Source: Dactylonectria macrodidyma | Lineage: Eukaryota; Ascomycota; Sordariomycetes; Hypocreales; Nectriaceae | Length of the DNA: 64,000 nucleotides | Reading direction: 5' to 3' | Assembly (NCBI GenBank): GCA_020744425.1 | Contig: JAGMUV010000005.1 | Span: 1,550,001-1,614,000, forward strand | In this document: piece by piece, positions 35,471-47,263 of the stretch | Layout of the letters: the number at the start of each line of letters is the position of its first letter | How positions within the stretch are numbered: position 1 is the first letter of the stretch | Notes under the pieces: model-generated | Told to the model about the DNA's origin: nothing | Databases searched by the model: none | Seen by the model: the letters and a program-made list of their open reading frames with translations, nothing else | Translations under genes and position numbers: made by a program

Positions 35471-37203
35471 TCAGCACGCATTTGTAGGCCACAGCGAACC
35501 TGATTCCGACTATCGGTCGAGCAAAAGCCTAATTGACATGTAGGTAAGTCCGGGCCCCTCAGATATGCTAGATTGTTCCATTAGCTTACCGTTCTCTCGA
35601 GAGTAATCGCCAGTGCTTTAACGACAGCTACCATACTTCACATCATCTCAACCCTCTTAGGCACTGGCGCGATCATCCTGTTTCTTTCATGAAGAGCAAG
35701 GAGCTATATGCGTCACAGAATGCTCTCTTCCACAATACCGACTACATTATGGTGACCATCCGGCTTTTGTTGAAGGACTATCACACACTTGCTGACTGTA
35801 TAGTACCTATTGGTAGTCACACGTTGATAAGCTTAGACGGTCGAATGGCGCTCCTTGAAAGCCATACACGACAGTTTACGGAGGAGAAAATAAGTGCCAA
35901 ATTCGGAAAGGTGGATAAGATAACTTATTACTGTTTGTCCAGTACCTCTCTCGGCACGTGATATCTTTGGGTTAAACCGACATTATGTTATTGATGCTGG
36001 ACGGTGCGGGACCTCAAGCGGGATATACTAGACCCTACAGATGTAACGAATAAATAAACAAGACACATCAGCGCTCCACCTTCGATGAAAGGACAGCATT
36101 CGATTTGTCTGGTCTTATCTGTCTCCCTCTCCGGCCTGCAGCCGCCCTTCGACATGACGTAGTTGTGAAACGTTCTGGAAAACAAGCGTACGATGACGAT
36201 GCTGCTGCAAGCCACCTACGCTCATCACACATTCCAGTTGACTTTGACCGCATTTGGTTCCACTGCCCCTCAATGATCAACAACAAGTGAGTCGCGAGGG
36301 GGTAGGGAAGATGGAAGGAACATGTCTACTACGTACTTCAATGGGCTAAGCATTTCGGGTACCTGCCAAGAAGCCAATGGCCAATAGGGCAAGAATATGT
36401 CGTTGATCATCTCGCTCAGTCAATAACTCAGAGGTTAGATATGGTGCTCAAGCTGATCATTCCAATGATAATCTTCATCAAACACGATACTATTCTCCCC
36501 TTCACCATTTCTCCCAAGCCCTCTCACAACAACCATCACAAGCACAAAAGCCAGAGCCTGGTCAAACGCGTCACCATTCATAGTGTGTATAGATGTCTGT
36601 CTTTCCCCTCGGGGATCGGTCTATGGCGACTCATCTTCTTCCATCTACTCCTCACCATCAACGAATTTCCCGTGTTACAAACACTCTTTCGAACCGGCGT
36701 CCCCAGCCGCTCATTCTCAATAACTAACTTCGCTCCATCGCTAATGCCCGCGAGACAACCTTATAAACATGCGTTTGTATAGCACAAAATGAAACAACCC
36801 TTCTGCGACGCTGGAAACCCGACACATGGCTACCCAGCCTGGTGTGTTCTGTTCCCCCGTCGCTGCTCATGACAGTAAAAATCCACAGACTTTCCATATC
36901 GACTAAGGTATGTAGGAGAGAGTATATGCCTTCCGGGACCACCACCTAAATCTCAATCTTGAACCCTTGCGCCGTGACGTGCATTGCGAATCCGAAGCGA
37001 CTGGCTACCCTTTGGTGCCATGGACGTCCTCAGTTTCGTCCCTCATTATTGATAGCTTCTTATGTGGTCTTGCATGACCCCGGAAGACAGGTAAAGATAT
37101 TATGCATCCAACTTGAAAAACATTGATGCTGAAATGTTCAGGCGTCAAGAATCTCGAATGTTCCAGAACGCCGCCAACTCCAAGGTTTCTCTCGCGCTAT
37201 TCA
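35471..37203. other. intergenic region, possibly with further decayed sequence
   Basis: Short frames on both strands, none over 115 codons, and no recognisable domain. The part nearest the pseudogene may hold its missing N-terminal half, but I could not follow the frame past a TAA near 35434. The right end is the 3' flank of kin4. Confidence 0.4.
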
Positions 37204-40200
37204 TCACCGTTGTTCCTCACCACCTCGCGCTTTGCCTCGTCTTCTGAAGAAGTCCATCACTCGCTTCGCGGCCCCACTGCTGCCTTCATGTCCTCGGTAC
37301 TCGTCCTGCTCGTACGCATCGGTGAATCGCTTGTGGTTCTTGTGCAACACTCCTCGGTTTCCTCGGCTGGAGCCAACAGGGCGTCCGTCGTAACCCTCAG
37401 ACTCCGAGTAATCCGCCTGGTACATCCTCGGCTGGGGCTCGGTCGGGGGTCGTCGCATATCTACTGATGACTCGGATCCTGAGTTAAAGTGAGCGCCCTG
37501 GTGGACGTATGACGGAATGGCAGTTGGCCGACGGTTGTTGTCCATTTGTACGGATCCGTATCGCTGGTGGTAGACAGGACTCGTATTGGCTCTCTCTTGT
37601 GCGTGATTCAGGTCAGATACGGCATCGAAGTAAGGTTCGCTCCGGCGAGGCTCCTCGTGGTTGCTGTAGCCCTGTGGAGCATCGCTCCGGGGGGTTTGAA
37701 TCGGCAATTCCGGCTGAGAATCCACTTCAGAGGGTGGTGCACTGCCGTGATCCTTGCCCAGCCCCATAGCCTTGGCCAAAGAGAATCGTCGACGACCAGG
37801 CTTCTCCCCAGAAGCCTGCGAGCGAGGGATGCTCCCGCTTCGCTTCTTTCCAAGTCCAAGGGAGAACGATCGGCGAGACGCCCTAGAGTCTACCGAGGGC
37901 CTGGGACCCGGCTCGTCGCCGGGGAGCATCGTATTAGACAAGCTAACGGGGGGATACTTCCTCGACGCCTTGTCAACTTGAGGTTGTTCCGACCTCTTCT
38001 TACCACGACCACCGAAAATGGACCCACTACGACCCATGATTTTCGAGCCGAGGTCTCCAAGAGTATTCGATCGCTTGTGTCCCCGTCCTTCACGCTTCGT
38101 CTCACCCTGGAATGTCATCTTTGCAACCTTGGGTGGAACACTTCCGAAGGTCTTGCCCATGTTCTCATCATCTTCCACACTGGATGGCTGCTGGATTCGT
38201 CCCTGCGCATTGGTATCGGCAACAGCAGGGGGGGCCGGCTGGCCGTAGTTTGCGCGAGACTGTAGGGCCATTGATGTCGATGATTGCATGGAACCACCAG
38301 TCTGTGGCCGTGTCGCTGCGTTGATGCTGGCAACATATGGGTTCTCGGGGGCAGTGCGAGTGTCCCGAGTCGGCCTGGTTGGCGGCGTGCTCTTGTGGGT
38401 GCTTGGAGGTCGTTTGGCTGCCGTCGACTTGGGTGTAATGTCCTTAGCCACTGGCGGATCTCGGGGTAAAGGCTTGTCCATCGACGCTCTGGTGACGGGA
38501 CTGTTTTCGACAGGGCCCTGAGAGTTGGATCGGACACGGGTCTTCGGGGTCGAACCATCGGCACCGCGTTGAGTCTGCGTTGTGGGTGCCACGTATTCCA
38601 CCTGTACGGTTCTGCGTTTCGCATCCTTGGGGGTACGGCGGTCGGCAGTCTCGGCCTCGGGATCGATATTGCCATGCGTCTTGGCCAGTCCGCCAACAAC
38701 AGGAGGATGAGCCTGTTTTTGCTTGGCAGCATCGCGAACCGACGCGCTTCTGGCGACCATGGGGGCCTCTGCTTGGTCGGTAGGAGGAGCACTCGAGTTC
38801 TGGACATCCCCAGGCAGAGTAGTGGAGCTGGTGATGAACTCGACAAGCTGAGCGTATTCGCTCAACCAGCTGTGGCGGGCCACTTCGAATAAATCCGCTC
38901 GCTTGCGTGGGTTGGGTACCAGGATCCGTCGAAGCAAATCTCGAGCATGGGGCGTAACGTACTCGGGGAAGGTAAGAGGAGTCGTCACAATGTACTTGTA
39001 GAGCAGGTTAATGTTATCACCCTCGGGGTTGGCTGGATCGTCGTCGAATGGCAGATACCCAGCGAGCATGGCGTACTACAGACAATTTATTAGCACCGGA
39101 CATGTCTGGGACACGCATGTGAGACTTACCAGAATGACGCCACAACTCCAGACATCCACCTTTCGTCCAGTGTAGAGGGAATCGCTGACAACCAGTTCCG
39201 GAGCCGCATAACAGGGGCTGCCACAGCTCGTCTGCATGAGATCACCCTTGCGGGATCCATTCGGCTTGATGCGATCCAGACCCATACGTTTCACGAAATC
39301 CCTGTCAGTCAAATTGAGCTCCTCCTCGTCGCTGAGATCCTCATTGGGATCAAATGTGTTGGCGAAGCCGAAATCGGTAATGATGATGTTGCGGTTGCGG
39401 TCCAGAAGCAAGTTTTCGAGTTTGAGATCTCGGTGAACAATTCCCTTCTTGTGAAGGTAGCCCACACCGGAGACCAGTTGAGCAAAGAGGCGACGGGCAG
39501 AGTGATCCTTCAGATATCGGTGGTTGAGGATGTAGTCGAAGAGCTCACCGCCCGATGCGTACTCAAGAATGATGCCAATGTGTCGGTCTGTCTCGACTTT
39601 ATCGATCAGGCGGACAATATTGGGATGCGAAACACCGCGTAGAATAGAGACTTCACGGTAAATCTTGGCAAATCGAGACGGGTTGGTGCCAACACTGTCT
39701 CTCTTAATCAGCTTGATAGCGACCTATTCATGGCAGTTAGCAAACGGTTTTCGGGTTTGAACAATAGGGTTCCGATGTACCTGGACACTGCTGTCCTGTT
39801 TCCAGCCCAGCTTGACCTTTCCAAACTCGCCCTCTCCAATGGTGTTGCCAAGAATGAAGTCGCCAAACTTGGTATTTCCCTTGTGGGACCGGTTGTTATG
39901 ATCGTGTCGACTCCTGCCGCCTCTTCGCTCCTCGTGGTCACCAGTTGCGACCACTGGGGGTGGTGCGGCATCGTCTTGGGCTTCCAAATGACTATGGCTG
40001 CGACCGTTGACATCTTCGGTGCCTGCAATAACCTTGGAGAGTGTGTCGGAGGCTTCTTGCGTCTGTTTTGAGGGCGTGCCGTGGGCGGATCGAATAGGCA
40101 TGGTAGTGGTGGCTCTGCCATCTCTGCTGCCAGACCGGGCTGGGGAATCCTGCGCCAAGTGAGAATTGATGGGTTTTCTGCTCTGATGACCATTCTCGGT

Positions 40201-40650
40201 AGTCGCAACAGGGTTACCGCGCGAACCAGAGCGCGAGGGCTCTTGCTGCCCGCGTCGAGGAGAGTTGGACATTTTTTCGTTGGTGTAGTTGGCCCGTCGC
40301 GAGCTACCACTCTGGTGGTTAGACGAGGTTCTGGGAGGGGCGGTAGGAGGCATGTTGGTGAGTTGATCGGAAGAGGTCGAGTATTGTTGCTCGGGGGACG
40401 GGGCCGGGTTTGCGGCCGGGTTCCCGAAAGCGGGAGTTAGATGGTAGGCAGGTGAGGGTGCGTTTTCGTTCGTCTTGCGGGATGGAGGACGTCTCGATGA
40501 TGGTGATGCGGTCGAGTTCTGCTGAGCATTGTATGGCTCCCGAGACGGAGACGAATGCTGCGGCCTGTACTGGCGGCTCGGCGGCGAGGCCAGGGGAGAC
40601 GACGCCAGAGCGGTGTGCTGATGGGGGGCTGTTTGCAACGCAGCCGACAT
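37204..40650 (-). CDS. kin4: Kin4-type Ser/Thr protein kinase
   Basis: In yeast, Kin4 inhibits mitotic exit when the spindle is mispositioned. Exons are 39781-40650, 39130-39723 and 37204-39075 (introns 57 and 54 nt, all phase 0), encoding 1111 residues. A Ser/Pro-rich N-terminus of about 265 residues precedes the kinase domain (about 268-570). Its motifs are GEGEFGKV, the lysine of VAIK at 294, HRD at 387-389, DFG at 407-409 and TSCGSPCYAAPE at 455-466, where T455 is the likely activation-loop site. An insert of about 35 residues rich in acidic and basic residues lies between DFG and TSCGSP. The [20 protein letters not shown] stretch and the following NPEGDNINLLYKYI are diagnostic for Kin4 over Snf1 or Kin1. 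The long Ser/Arg/Pro-rich tail is presumably disordered and phosphorylated. Confidence 0.93.
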
Positions 40651-43600
40651 CTTTCACGCCCAAAACGCGTTGGAAATCGAACGGGACAAGGGCGTTTTTG
40701 AGGATCGCGAGGAGCAACGAGTTCGACAACGGCCGAGATTTTTGGCAGTGGCGCTGAAAAAAAACCAAGGCGGGCGACGCGAATATGCAGGATGAGATAT
40801 CTGGCCGTTTCAGACAACAGCTTTTTGGGGGCTCGCGGCCGGGGGAAAAACACGGCTGGCGAATCGAGAACGGGGCGGTTGAGACGGAGACGGAGACCTA
40901 GAAAGTACCAATGAACCGGCCTCGACTATCTCATGGTGCGTGGAATCGGTCGGCGGCGTGCGATTTGTCGATGCGGTCGCTCTTGGTCCCCAAGGATAGG
41001 CGGTGTCCCCTGACTGGACGACGGGCGGGACGCGCAGGCGTAGTCGGGCTACTGCTGTAGGGGGAAGGAGACGGGGATTGGCGGTGGTGTTTTTGTTATT
41101 CTTCCTGCAGCGGCTGATTTGCGGCGGCTGCACACACTTCTAGGTTTCGACGCAAGTGTTCAACCAACAACCACAACAATGCGCACGGGAGGGAGAGGGG
41201 AGGGAGAGGGAGGAGAGGAGGAGGAGAGGGAGGAGAGGAGGATCAGCCGGGGCAAGGCTGAAGTAATTGGATGGAGTAGAGGTCCAACAACAAAAGGCTC
41301 TGGCCAGCCGAATGGGGTGAGAACGAGGTTGAGATGGGGGCGCCCGAGGGTCGACTCAGGACTGGAAGGGAAGAGACTCGGGCGCCAGGCGAAATTGAAC
41401 GAGATGAGACTTGGGCTGCAGCTGTGGAGCAGTAAATTGACGGCCTACAAGGGACGCTACGGGGGTATGCCCAGGTACCACCCCAGCAGGGTCCCGGGAC
41501 CCTCACCCCCTCAAGCGGCCACCGTACCTTCAACCACAAAGTCCTGGTACCGCACGAGGCACAGCAGAGAGGTACCCAGCTGGCGCGACGCGTCGCTCTG
41601 CCGGCTTTCGACGCTAGATTCAGGGGCGGTGGTACCTAGGTAGTTCCGCTCCTGCAGGTACCAGGGAGGAGACGCAAGGAGCAGGAAACCCAGTAGCCCA
41701 GGAGCAACACCACCATAAACAACCCACCAACAGAGCACACACTGGCAGCCGCCAGGCCCGTTTTGCGTTTGAGACGAGAGCCCTCTAAAGTCTACCCTAC
41801 CTACTCTCGCGCTCTTTTACCTGCCGCCCTTGGAATAATAATACTGACTTAATTAAATGCCGAATGATGTGAATTGCTGGATATCAAGCCCGATACCTGT
41901 GGCACAGGGCGGACCGAGTCTCAAAGCCCCAAAGAGTCTGAGACCTACAGCCTCTGTGTCCCTCACACGTACTATGTACCCTCGTGTGTCTCGACCTGGT
42001 GCTCTTCTTCCACTCCCCCGGACCACCTGGCACTGACCTATCCCATCATTCCAAAGTACCTCATACAAAGTAACTAGTATAATGAGACACAGACGCACAC
42101 GAATTCATCCGTCATGCTGCATTATGGCCCGGGCTCATTGCCTTTTTGTCCTCACAGGGAGCCGGGCGTTTGTGAAATTAAGCTATGCAATGCTCTCATC
42201 AGCTTAGAGCCGGTCGGTACTTGGGAGCCACGGCCGACACTTTACATTCAGCTGGATGCATAGGCTACTACGTACGCAGTACCTAGGTCTATCCACCTCA
42301 GTAATGTGCTCCGCTTGGCTCTCCGCAGTCTCTGCGCTGCCGTCTCTCGTGTCCCCCGTTTTCCCCTTCTCAATCAATAGGACCTGCCACCACTGGTAGG
42401 CTGGCACAGTTCCAGACCCAAAGTCTGGATCTGAGATGGACAACCACTACGTAACTCACCGTCTGAAGCTAACGGCGACGGCTTCGTCTGACGTCGACTC
42501 CCGCGCCGGAATTGGTCTTAGGCCCATCACACCTAAAAGAAGAAAAAAATTCAGTCTAGGAACACCGCCTCAGGAAAAGTTGACCGCCACCTCCACTATC
42601 AGCGAAGACAGCTCAGCTTTAGAGGCACTCAACGTTAAGGGAGGATGTAAGGGAACAACGCCATGCACCGAGACGAGTGGTCCAGTTTGTTCCGCTGCTA
42701 AGCACCCTCGATCAAGCAGCAGTGGTACAGCGTCACATCACTGGTGACGGGTGAGCAATTCTGATGGCCACTGCGGGAGTGGTTTCAACGTCCACCCAAC
42801 AACTTAAAGCATGCTATTTATCAAGGGACGTGCACCGTTGAGCAGGTCCGTCTTCCACCGGGAGACGGTGATGCCGGAAGATGACGTCTGAAACGGATGG
42901 CAGCAACCCAGCCCAGGCTCAGATCAACGTCAGCGAGATCCCTGTCCTCGGATGCAGCTCATCTCCGACCTTAATGCTAGTTGGCGGGCAACCTTGGCGA
43001 AAATGCAAATGCGACAAAAGGCTGGCAAAACACTTAATTACGCCCCAGACGCGATTCCATCGTACGTACGTGTGGCGAGACCTGGAGAGACGATACGAGA
43101 ATTTTACTACTTCCTTGTTTTAATGATTCCCATGTTTTTTATTGCGTCCATTTCTCTCAGCTCGAGTTGTTGATGATGGCCCGTGAGCCTGCTCGGAAAT
43201 GTTAAAGAGGGAAAATTAGGGCGTTTCAAGAGGCAAGGCCAGTGTCTCGGGATGGTCGTCGAAACCACTTTCTAGAGGCTACGGCGATTGCATGTGTTGA
43301 ATTGGCAAAACTACAACCAGCAATCTTCAAATTCCATTTACCGCAGATGGACCAAACAGAGAGACACGGGGTAATCGCAAGGAGACATATAACACGAACC
43401 AGGGTGGCAGAGGCGGCCGGGGGACGTGCTCCCTGACGTGTGGATGGTTGGAGGAGCGCAAATTTCCCCGTGGTTCAGAGGTAACCAGGATGGAAAAACG
43501 AGCCGGTCATTTGGCCGTTTAGCCTTGGGGGTCTGGCAAACAAATGGCTGGGCCGGGTCTTTACGTGAGGATGGATATGGAGTAAGTGGAAGGGATACCA

Positions 43601-45276
43601 ATGGCCCAAGAGAAGGGACGAGCATGGATGTGCAGGGCGATCACTCGCCAACGCATAGGCGAGACCCATTAGGTGTTGTCTACGAGGTCCAGAAGGATTC
43701 ATCATCATGGATTCATCATCATGGATTTCAACCATCGGGAACATGGCTTGGGGATTTGCCCAACGCGGCTCTCCGGATGCGAGCCATCCCAACGCGCACC
43801 ATCGGAAACAGAAGTGCAGAAAAAGAAACGATGACATGGCGCTCGCGGGTTGGGCTGAACTTGCGCCAAGTGACAGAGGTGACAGCCATCGAGCAAAAAG
43901 CAATCGACGTAATTAGGGCGCCTCCGAAGCATAGTGGAGGCCATGTGTATGCATGGATACGTATCATGGGGATTTTTTGGTGCTTGATGTGATGGTGGAA
44001 GAAGCAAGGTGGCAGCAAGACGTGTTATGCGTGTGGATGGACGAAGACGCTCGCCCAGAAAGATTGAAATCGACGGTTGGGATGAGGCCACGGCTGACTA
44101 CCCTGAACCCAGCTTCGCAGGACATAAAGCACCCTACTACGTGGTACCTAACTTACTTGTACAGAGCCGGGATGAACGCAGTGACGAGGGAGAAGCTGAT
44201 GTGGGCTAGCACAGGTGCAGTTCGGCAATAGTATCGCAGTAGGGGGGGGAGCAGAAGCAAGTCTTCAGAGGAGGAAATACTAATGTAGTAATAATTGAGG
44301 GAACGGAGAATGACAAAAGAAAAACGACCAAAAAAGAAAAAGAAAACAACCGGATAATCAACACGATGCGCCCTACTTACGAGAATCTCATCTCATCCCA
44401 TTCCGTCTCATCCCGTCTCGGTCTTGTGCCTTGTTCTGAGGCCAGGGGATAATAAGAAACAACAAAACGCTGTCACCTTTTCTTTTCCCCCTGTTCCTTC
44501 CCTTCCCTCGGATAGTGTGGTTCGATCCAGTAATGATGAGCTGCAGCGACGAGATCAACCCTGGGCCCATGTCACTTACATCATGCGAGATGCATTTCTT
44601 CCCATGGCCCATCCATTGCATGTGGGCGCCGGAGCGAGCGCAGGCTCTCGCCTAATGAACCCAGGCTTGGACGCTTTTTAATGATCAATTTGGCCTTCTA
44701 CTCGGGCTTCTCGAAACAAGTGGGAACAAGCTCACTGGCAACCGTTTTTGCAGGGCTCATGCTAGCTGACGGGCGGATCATGGATGGGGGGGAACTTGCG
44801 CTAAGACGGTTCGCTTTTTCCCACTGGGCCTTGTTTTATTAGTGACGCTGGCTGGAGACGAAGACAGAACTACCACGGCTGGAGATTGAGGGCCTAGTCA
44901 GGTGGACGGCTCGTCCAGGCTAATGAGAGCGCGAGTGCATGCATGTTGGATACCCAAGCGCTCCCGAGCTGCTGGGCAAAGACGCGCTCCATCTTTCGGC
45001 GAGAGCGATGCTAAAGGGGAGGGCGAGACGGCGCCATGGCGTAGGTTGAGACATGTCTCTGAGTAATGTGGTTAGAGTCAGTCGTACCTTGAAATAATAG
45101 CTCGAGATTTGGTGTAGTTGATAGAAAAGTGAGATTTATATCCATTACCATTGATTATACGGCGTGGTTTTGTAACACCCTAATCCTGCATACATAGCTG
45201 GCACCCGTCTTTATATGCCGATGCGCTGATCGACTCATCTAGACCTGTGGCTCAAGCACGATTGCAATTGATATAC
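40651..45276. other. gene-poor region upstream of kin4
   Basis: The first 600 bases are the kin4 promoter and leader, including the purine-rich tract listed below. Beyond it I see no supported gene. Short GGTACC/CCTAGG palindromes cluster at 41470-41660, and a 14-bp unit is directly repeated at 43697-43724. Two coding-like short frames at 42436-42747 and 42952-43173 on the plus strand have no recognisable homology. Confidence 0.45.
41187..41241 (+). repeat. purine-only GGGA/GGA tract with G-quadruplex potential
   Basis: Five GGG or longer runs separated by one to three bases open this 55-bp G/A-only tract. It lies about 540 bp upstream of the kin4 start codon. On the kin4 sense strand it reads as a polypyrimidine tract. 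A promoter or structural role is inference. Confidence 0.75.
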
Positions 45277-45278
45277 CG

Positions 45279-45493
45279 AACGCCGAGCCGGACTGACACA
45301 ACACCGTCGCCCGAGCCGTGGGTCGATTTTGCTCAGAAACACCACCGAAAACTATTTTAGTCTCCTTTCGCATGTATACGATTATAAAGAATGTCGAGCC
45401 GGACTGACAACAACACCGTTGTCCGAGCCGTAGGCCGACTCTACCTTAACACCAACCAAGAGAAGTAGTATCTTCTCCCATGTATATAAATTA
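45279..45493 (+). repeat. two diverged tandem copies of a ~106-bp promoter block
   Basis: Copies at about 45279-45385 and 45389-45493 share cGAGCCGGACTGACA, an ACACCGT core, cCGAGCCGT and a terminal CATGTATA. Differences are mainly transitions (for example GTCGCCCGAG against GTTGTCCGAG). The second copy ends in a good TATA box, 127 bp before the ATG of the SRPBCC gene, so the block is probably a duplicated promoter segment. Confidence 0.75.
45483..45490 (+). promoter_or_regulatory. TATA box of the SRPBCC gene
   Basis: TATATAAA stands 127 bp upstream of the start codon at 45617 and is followed by T/A-rich leader with many CT and CA steps, the usual fungal arrangement. It is the clearest TATA box seen in front of a supported gene in this window, which suggests a regulated rather than a housekeeping gene. 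Confidence 0.55.
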
Positions 45494-45616
45494 GATGTCG
45501 ACGCTAATATTGAGATACTTTGTACTACACCTCATTGTGGGTTATCTTGTTAGTAAATCATACTTTACAAATTTACCTCACTATACAACTCTTAAACCCA
45601 CTCTTCAGCTTTTACA

Positions 45617-46081
45617 ATGTCTGAAACTCAGCCTTTGGTCCATTACGTCACCGTGACGCGCGAAATCGATGCTCCAATCGGCGAACTCTGGGCTCTTGTT
45701 GCTGCCTTCGGCGCAGAACGAACCTGGTACCCGGGTTGCAGGAAGCTCACTCTCGAGGGCTTCGGAATCGGTAGCGTCCGGACTTTCGACTACGAATATC
45801 CCGCTGGCAAGAACAAAGGCCAAAGATACGTTTTCTCAGAAGAAATGACCGCCGTCGATGCGGATAAACACTCCATGACCTTTAGGGTCAGAAGACCCGA
45901 TTACCCTGACATGATTGCCTACGGCACCACTGTCCTCGACGAATTGGGACCGAACAAGACGCGCTTCCGTTGGCTCGCAGAGGGTAGCCCTTTGCCTGAT
46001 GAGTACGCGGCAATTTTGCGGGAGGATTTGCAAGAACGCTTCGACCGGCTTATTACTGCTTACGCCAATCAACTAGTTTAA
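45617..46081 (+). CDS. SRPBCC / polyketide cyclase-like small protein
   Basis: A single-exon gene of 154 residues, starting at an ACAATG context. The order of elements fits the SRPBCC (START/Bet v 1) helix-grip fold: VHYVTVTREIDAPIGELWALV (strand and first helix), TWYPGCRKLTLEG, GIGSVRTFDY, then antiparallel strands with SMTFRVRRPDYPD and TRFRWLAEGSPLPDE, and a long C-terminal helix LREDLQERFDRLITAYANQL. Members bind hydrophobic ligands; some act as cyclases or dehydratases in polyketide pathways, others are stress proteins. No polyketide synthase or other biosynthetic gene is nearby; the closest neighbour is a convergent glutathione S-transferase. The substrate cannot be read from sequence. 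Confidence 0.82.
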   Translation: MSETQPLVHYVTVTREIDAPIGELWALVAAFGAERTWYPGCRKLTLEGFGIGSVRTFDYEYPAGKNKGQRYVFSEEMTAVDADKHSMTFRVRRPDYPDMIAYGTTVLDELGPNKTRFRWLAEGSPLPDEYAAILREDLQERFDRLITAYANQLV

Positions 46082-46462
46082 GCTTACCATCTGTGAGCAA
46101 CCTAGAGAAGACACAATAGAACCGTCCCAGGACACAATTTTTATGGAAATTAATGCATTTGTGAGTTATAATTCAGTTAATCATACTGCTGTTCTTACCG
46201 TTGTTTTTTCCTGTTTAATTTTTGTCCTACCTCTGGGTGTGTGATCAAGGTCGTGTACATCTTCGAGACTTCAGTTACCAAATTAACTCAATACCTGCTG
46301 ATGATATTAATATAGTTTCTCAGAAGTGATAGGCGCAAACATGAAATCAAATTTGTTTTGCAATTGGCACTACCTATAGTAGAGAGACTGAATGAATACA
46401 TGCGCACCTCTCAGCAATATGCTAAAGAGCTCGCGATGATCCCTTGTTGAAAGGTAAAGGCA
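46082..46462. terminator. convergent 3' region SRPBCC gene - GST
   Basis: AT-rich 381 bp between the two stop codons, with AATTTTTATGGAAATTAATG and several AATATA-type tracts that would serve as polyadenylation regions on either strand. No gene seen. Confidence 0.5.
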
Positions 46463-47263
46463 CTACTGAGATCCTCTTGCCCCCAACTCTTGCTCATTTG
46501 CACCAACCTTCTTCCAACTTTCTCTCCCTTTCAACCCATTCCACCACTTCTCAACCGCCGGGTATTTGGCCACAAGTTCGCCAAATCCAAGTGGTTCGAC
46601 CAATCCTCCGAACGGTAGGTGAAAGAGGTCAGCGAGAGTGATTTCATCACCAGCGAGATATCTCTGCTGGGAGAGGATGCGCTCGTAACCCTGCAAAGCG
46701 GTGTCGAGGGCGTCGAGTTTGGTCTTGATCACGGCTTGATCGCCAGGCCCAAAGCCCATCGCTGGCTTGAATACTGCCTCGCCCGCAATGCCACCAACAT
46801 TGGGGTCGAAGTAGGACAATTCAATGGACAGCGCCTTTCTATGTTAGTACACCAGGAAGCTTGGAGAAATTTCCCGGCGTAAGCGAGAGTTCATACCTGT
46901 TGAAAAGCCGCAAATTTTTTCAGATCATCCTGGGGAGGAGAGAGATCGGGGCCGTAACCATGATATTTGGCGGCGATGTACTGAGCGATGGCCCGACTCT
47001 CTGAGATTTCTGGTCAATATCCTGGCGATATGCATGGCTGGCATTCTTCTTTGCTTACCAAACACCTTGATGTCCGCCTCAGTGTCGACTAACACGGGGA
47101 TCTTCTTGAACGGGTGCCAAGCACTGCCGTATGGTTCCGACAAGTGCTCTCCTTGCAAGAAATTCACGTTGATAAACTCATACTCAACCCCCTTCTCCTC
47201 GAGAATCGTGCGAACGCGACGCGTACAGATGGAGCTAGGATGTCCGTAGATCTTCAAGGCCAT
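46463..47263 (-). CDS. glutathione S-transferase
   Basis: Exons 47059-47263, 46897-47009 and 46463-46834 give 229 residues; introns are 49 and 62 nt. The N-terminal thioredoxin-like domain (1-80) begins MALKIYGHPSSICTRRV; Ser10, Ser11 and Cys13 are the candidates for the catalytic position. It continues with FKKIPVLVD (cis-Pro loop) and ESRAIAQYIA. The C-terminal all-helical domain has YLAGDEITLADLFHLP, the conserved N-capping and hydrophobic-staple region. The layout resembles the phi/theta-like GSTs common in fungi. The second intron ends at a CATAGAAAG site: only the AAAG acceptor keeps the frame, while the TAG five bases upstream would shift it. A role in detoxification or oxidative stress is general family knowledge. 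Confidence 0.92.

Noticed and set aside
42436..43173. Two coding-like short frames, 103 and 73 codons, on the plus strand
   Set aside because: Codon use is plausible, but no splice joining or family match could be found; left as intergenic.
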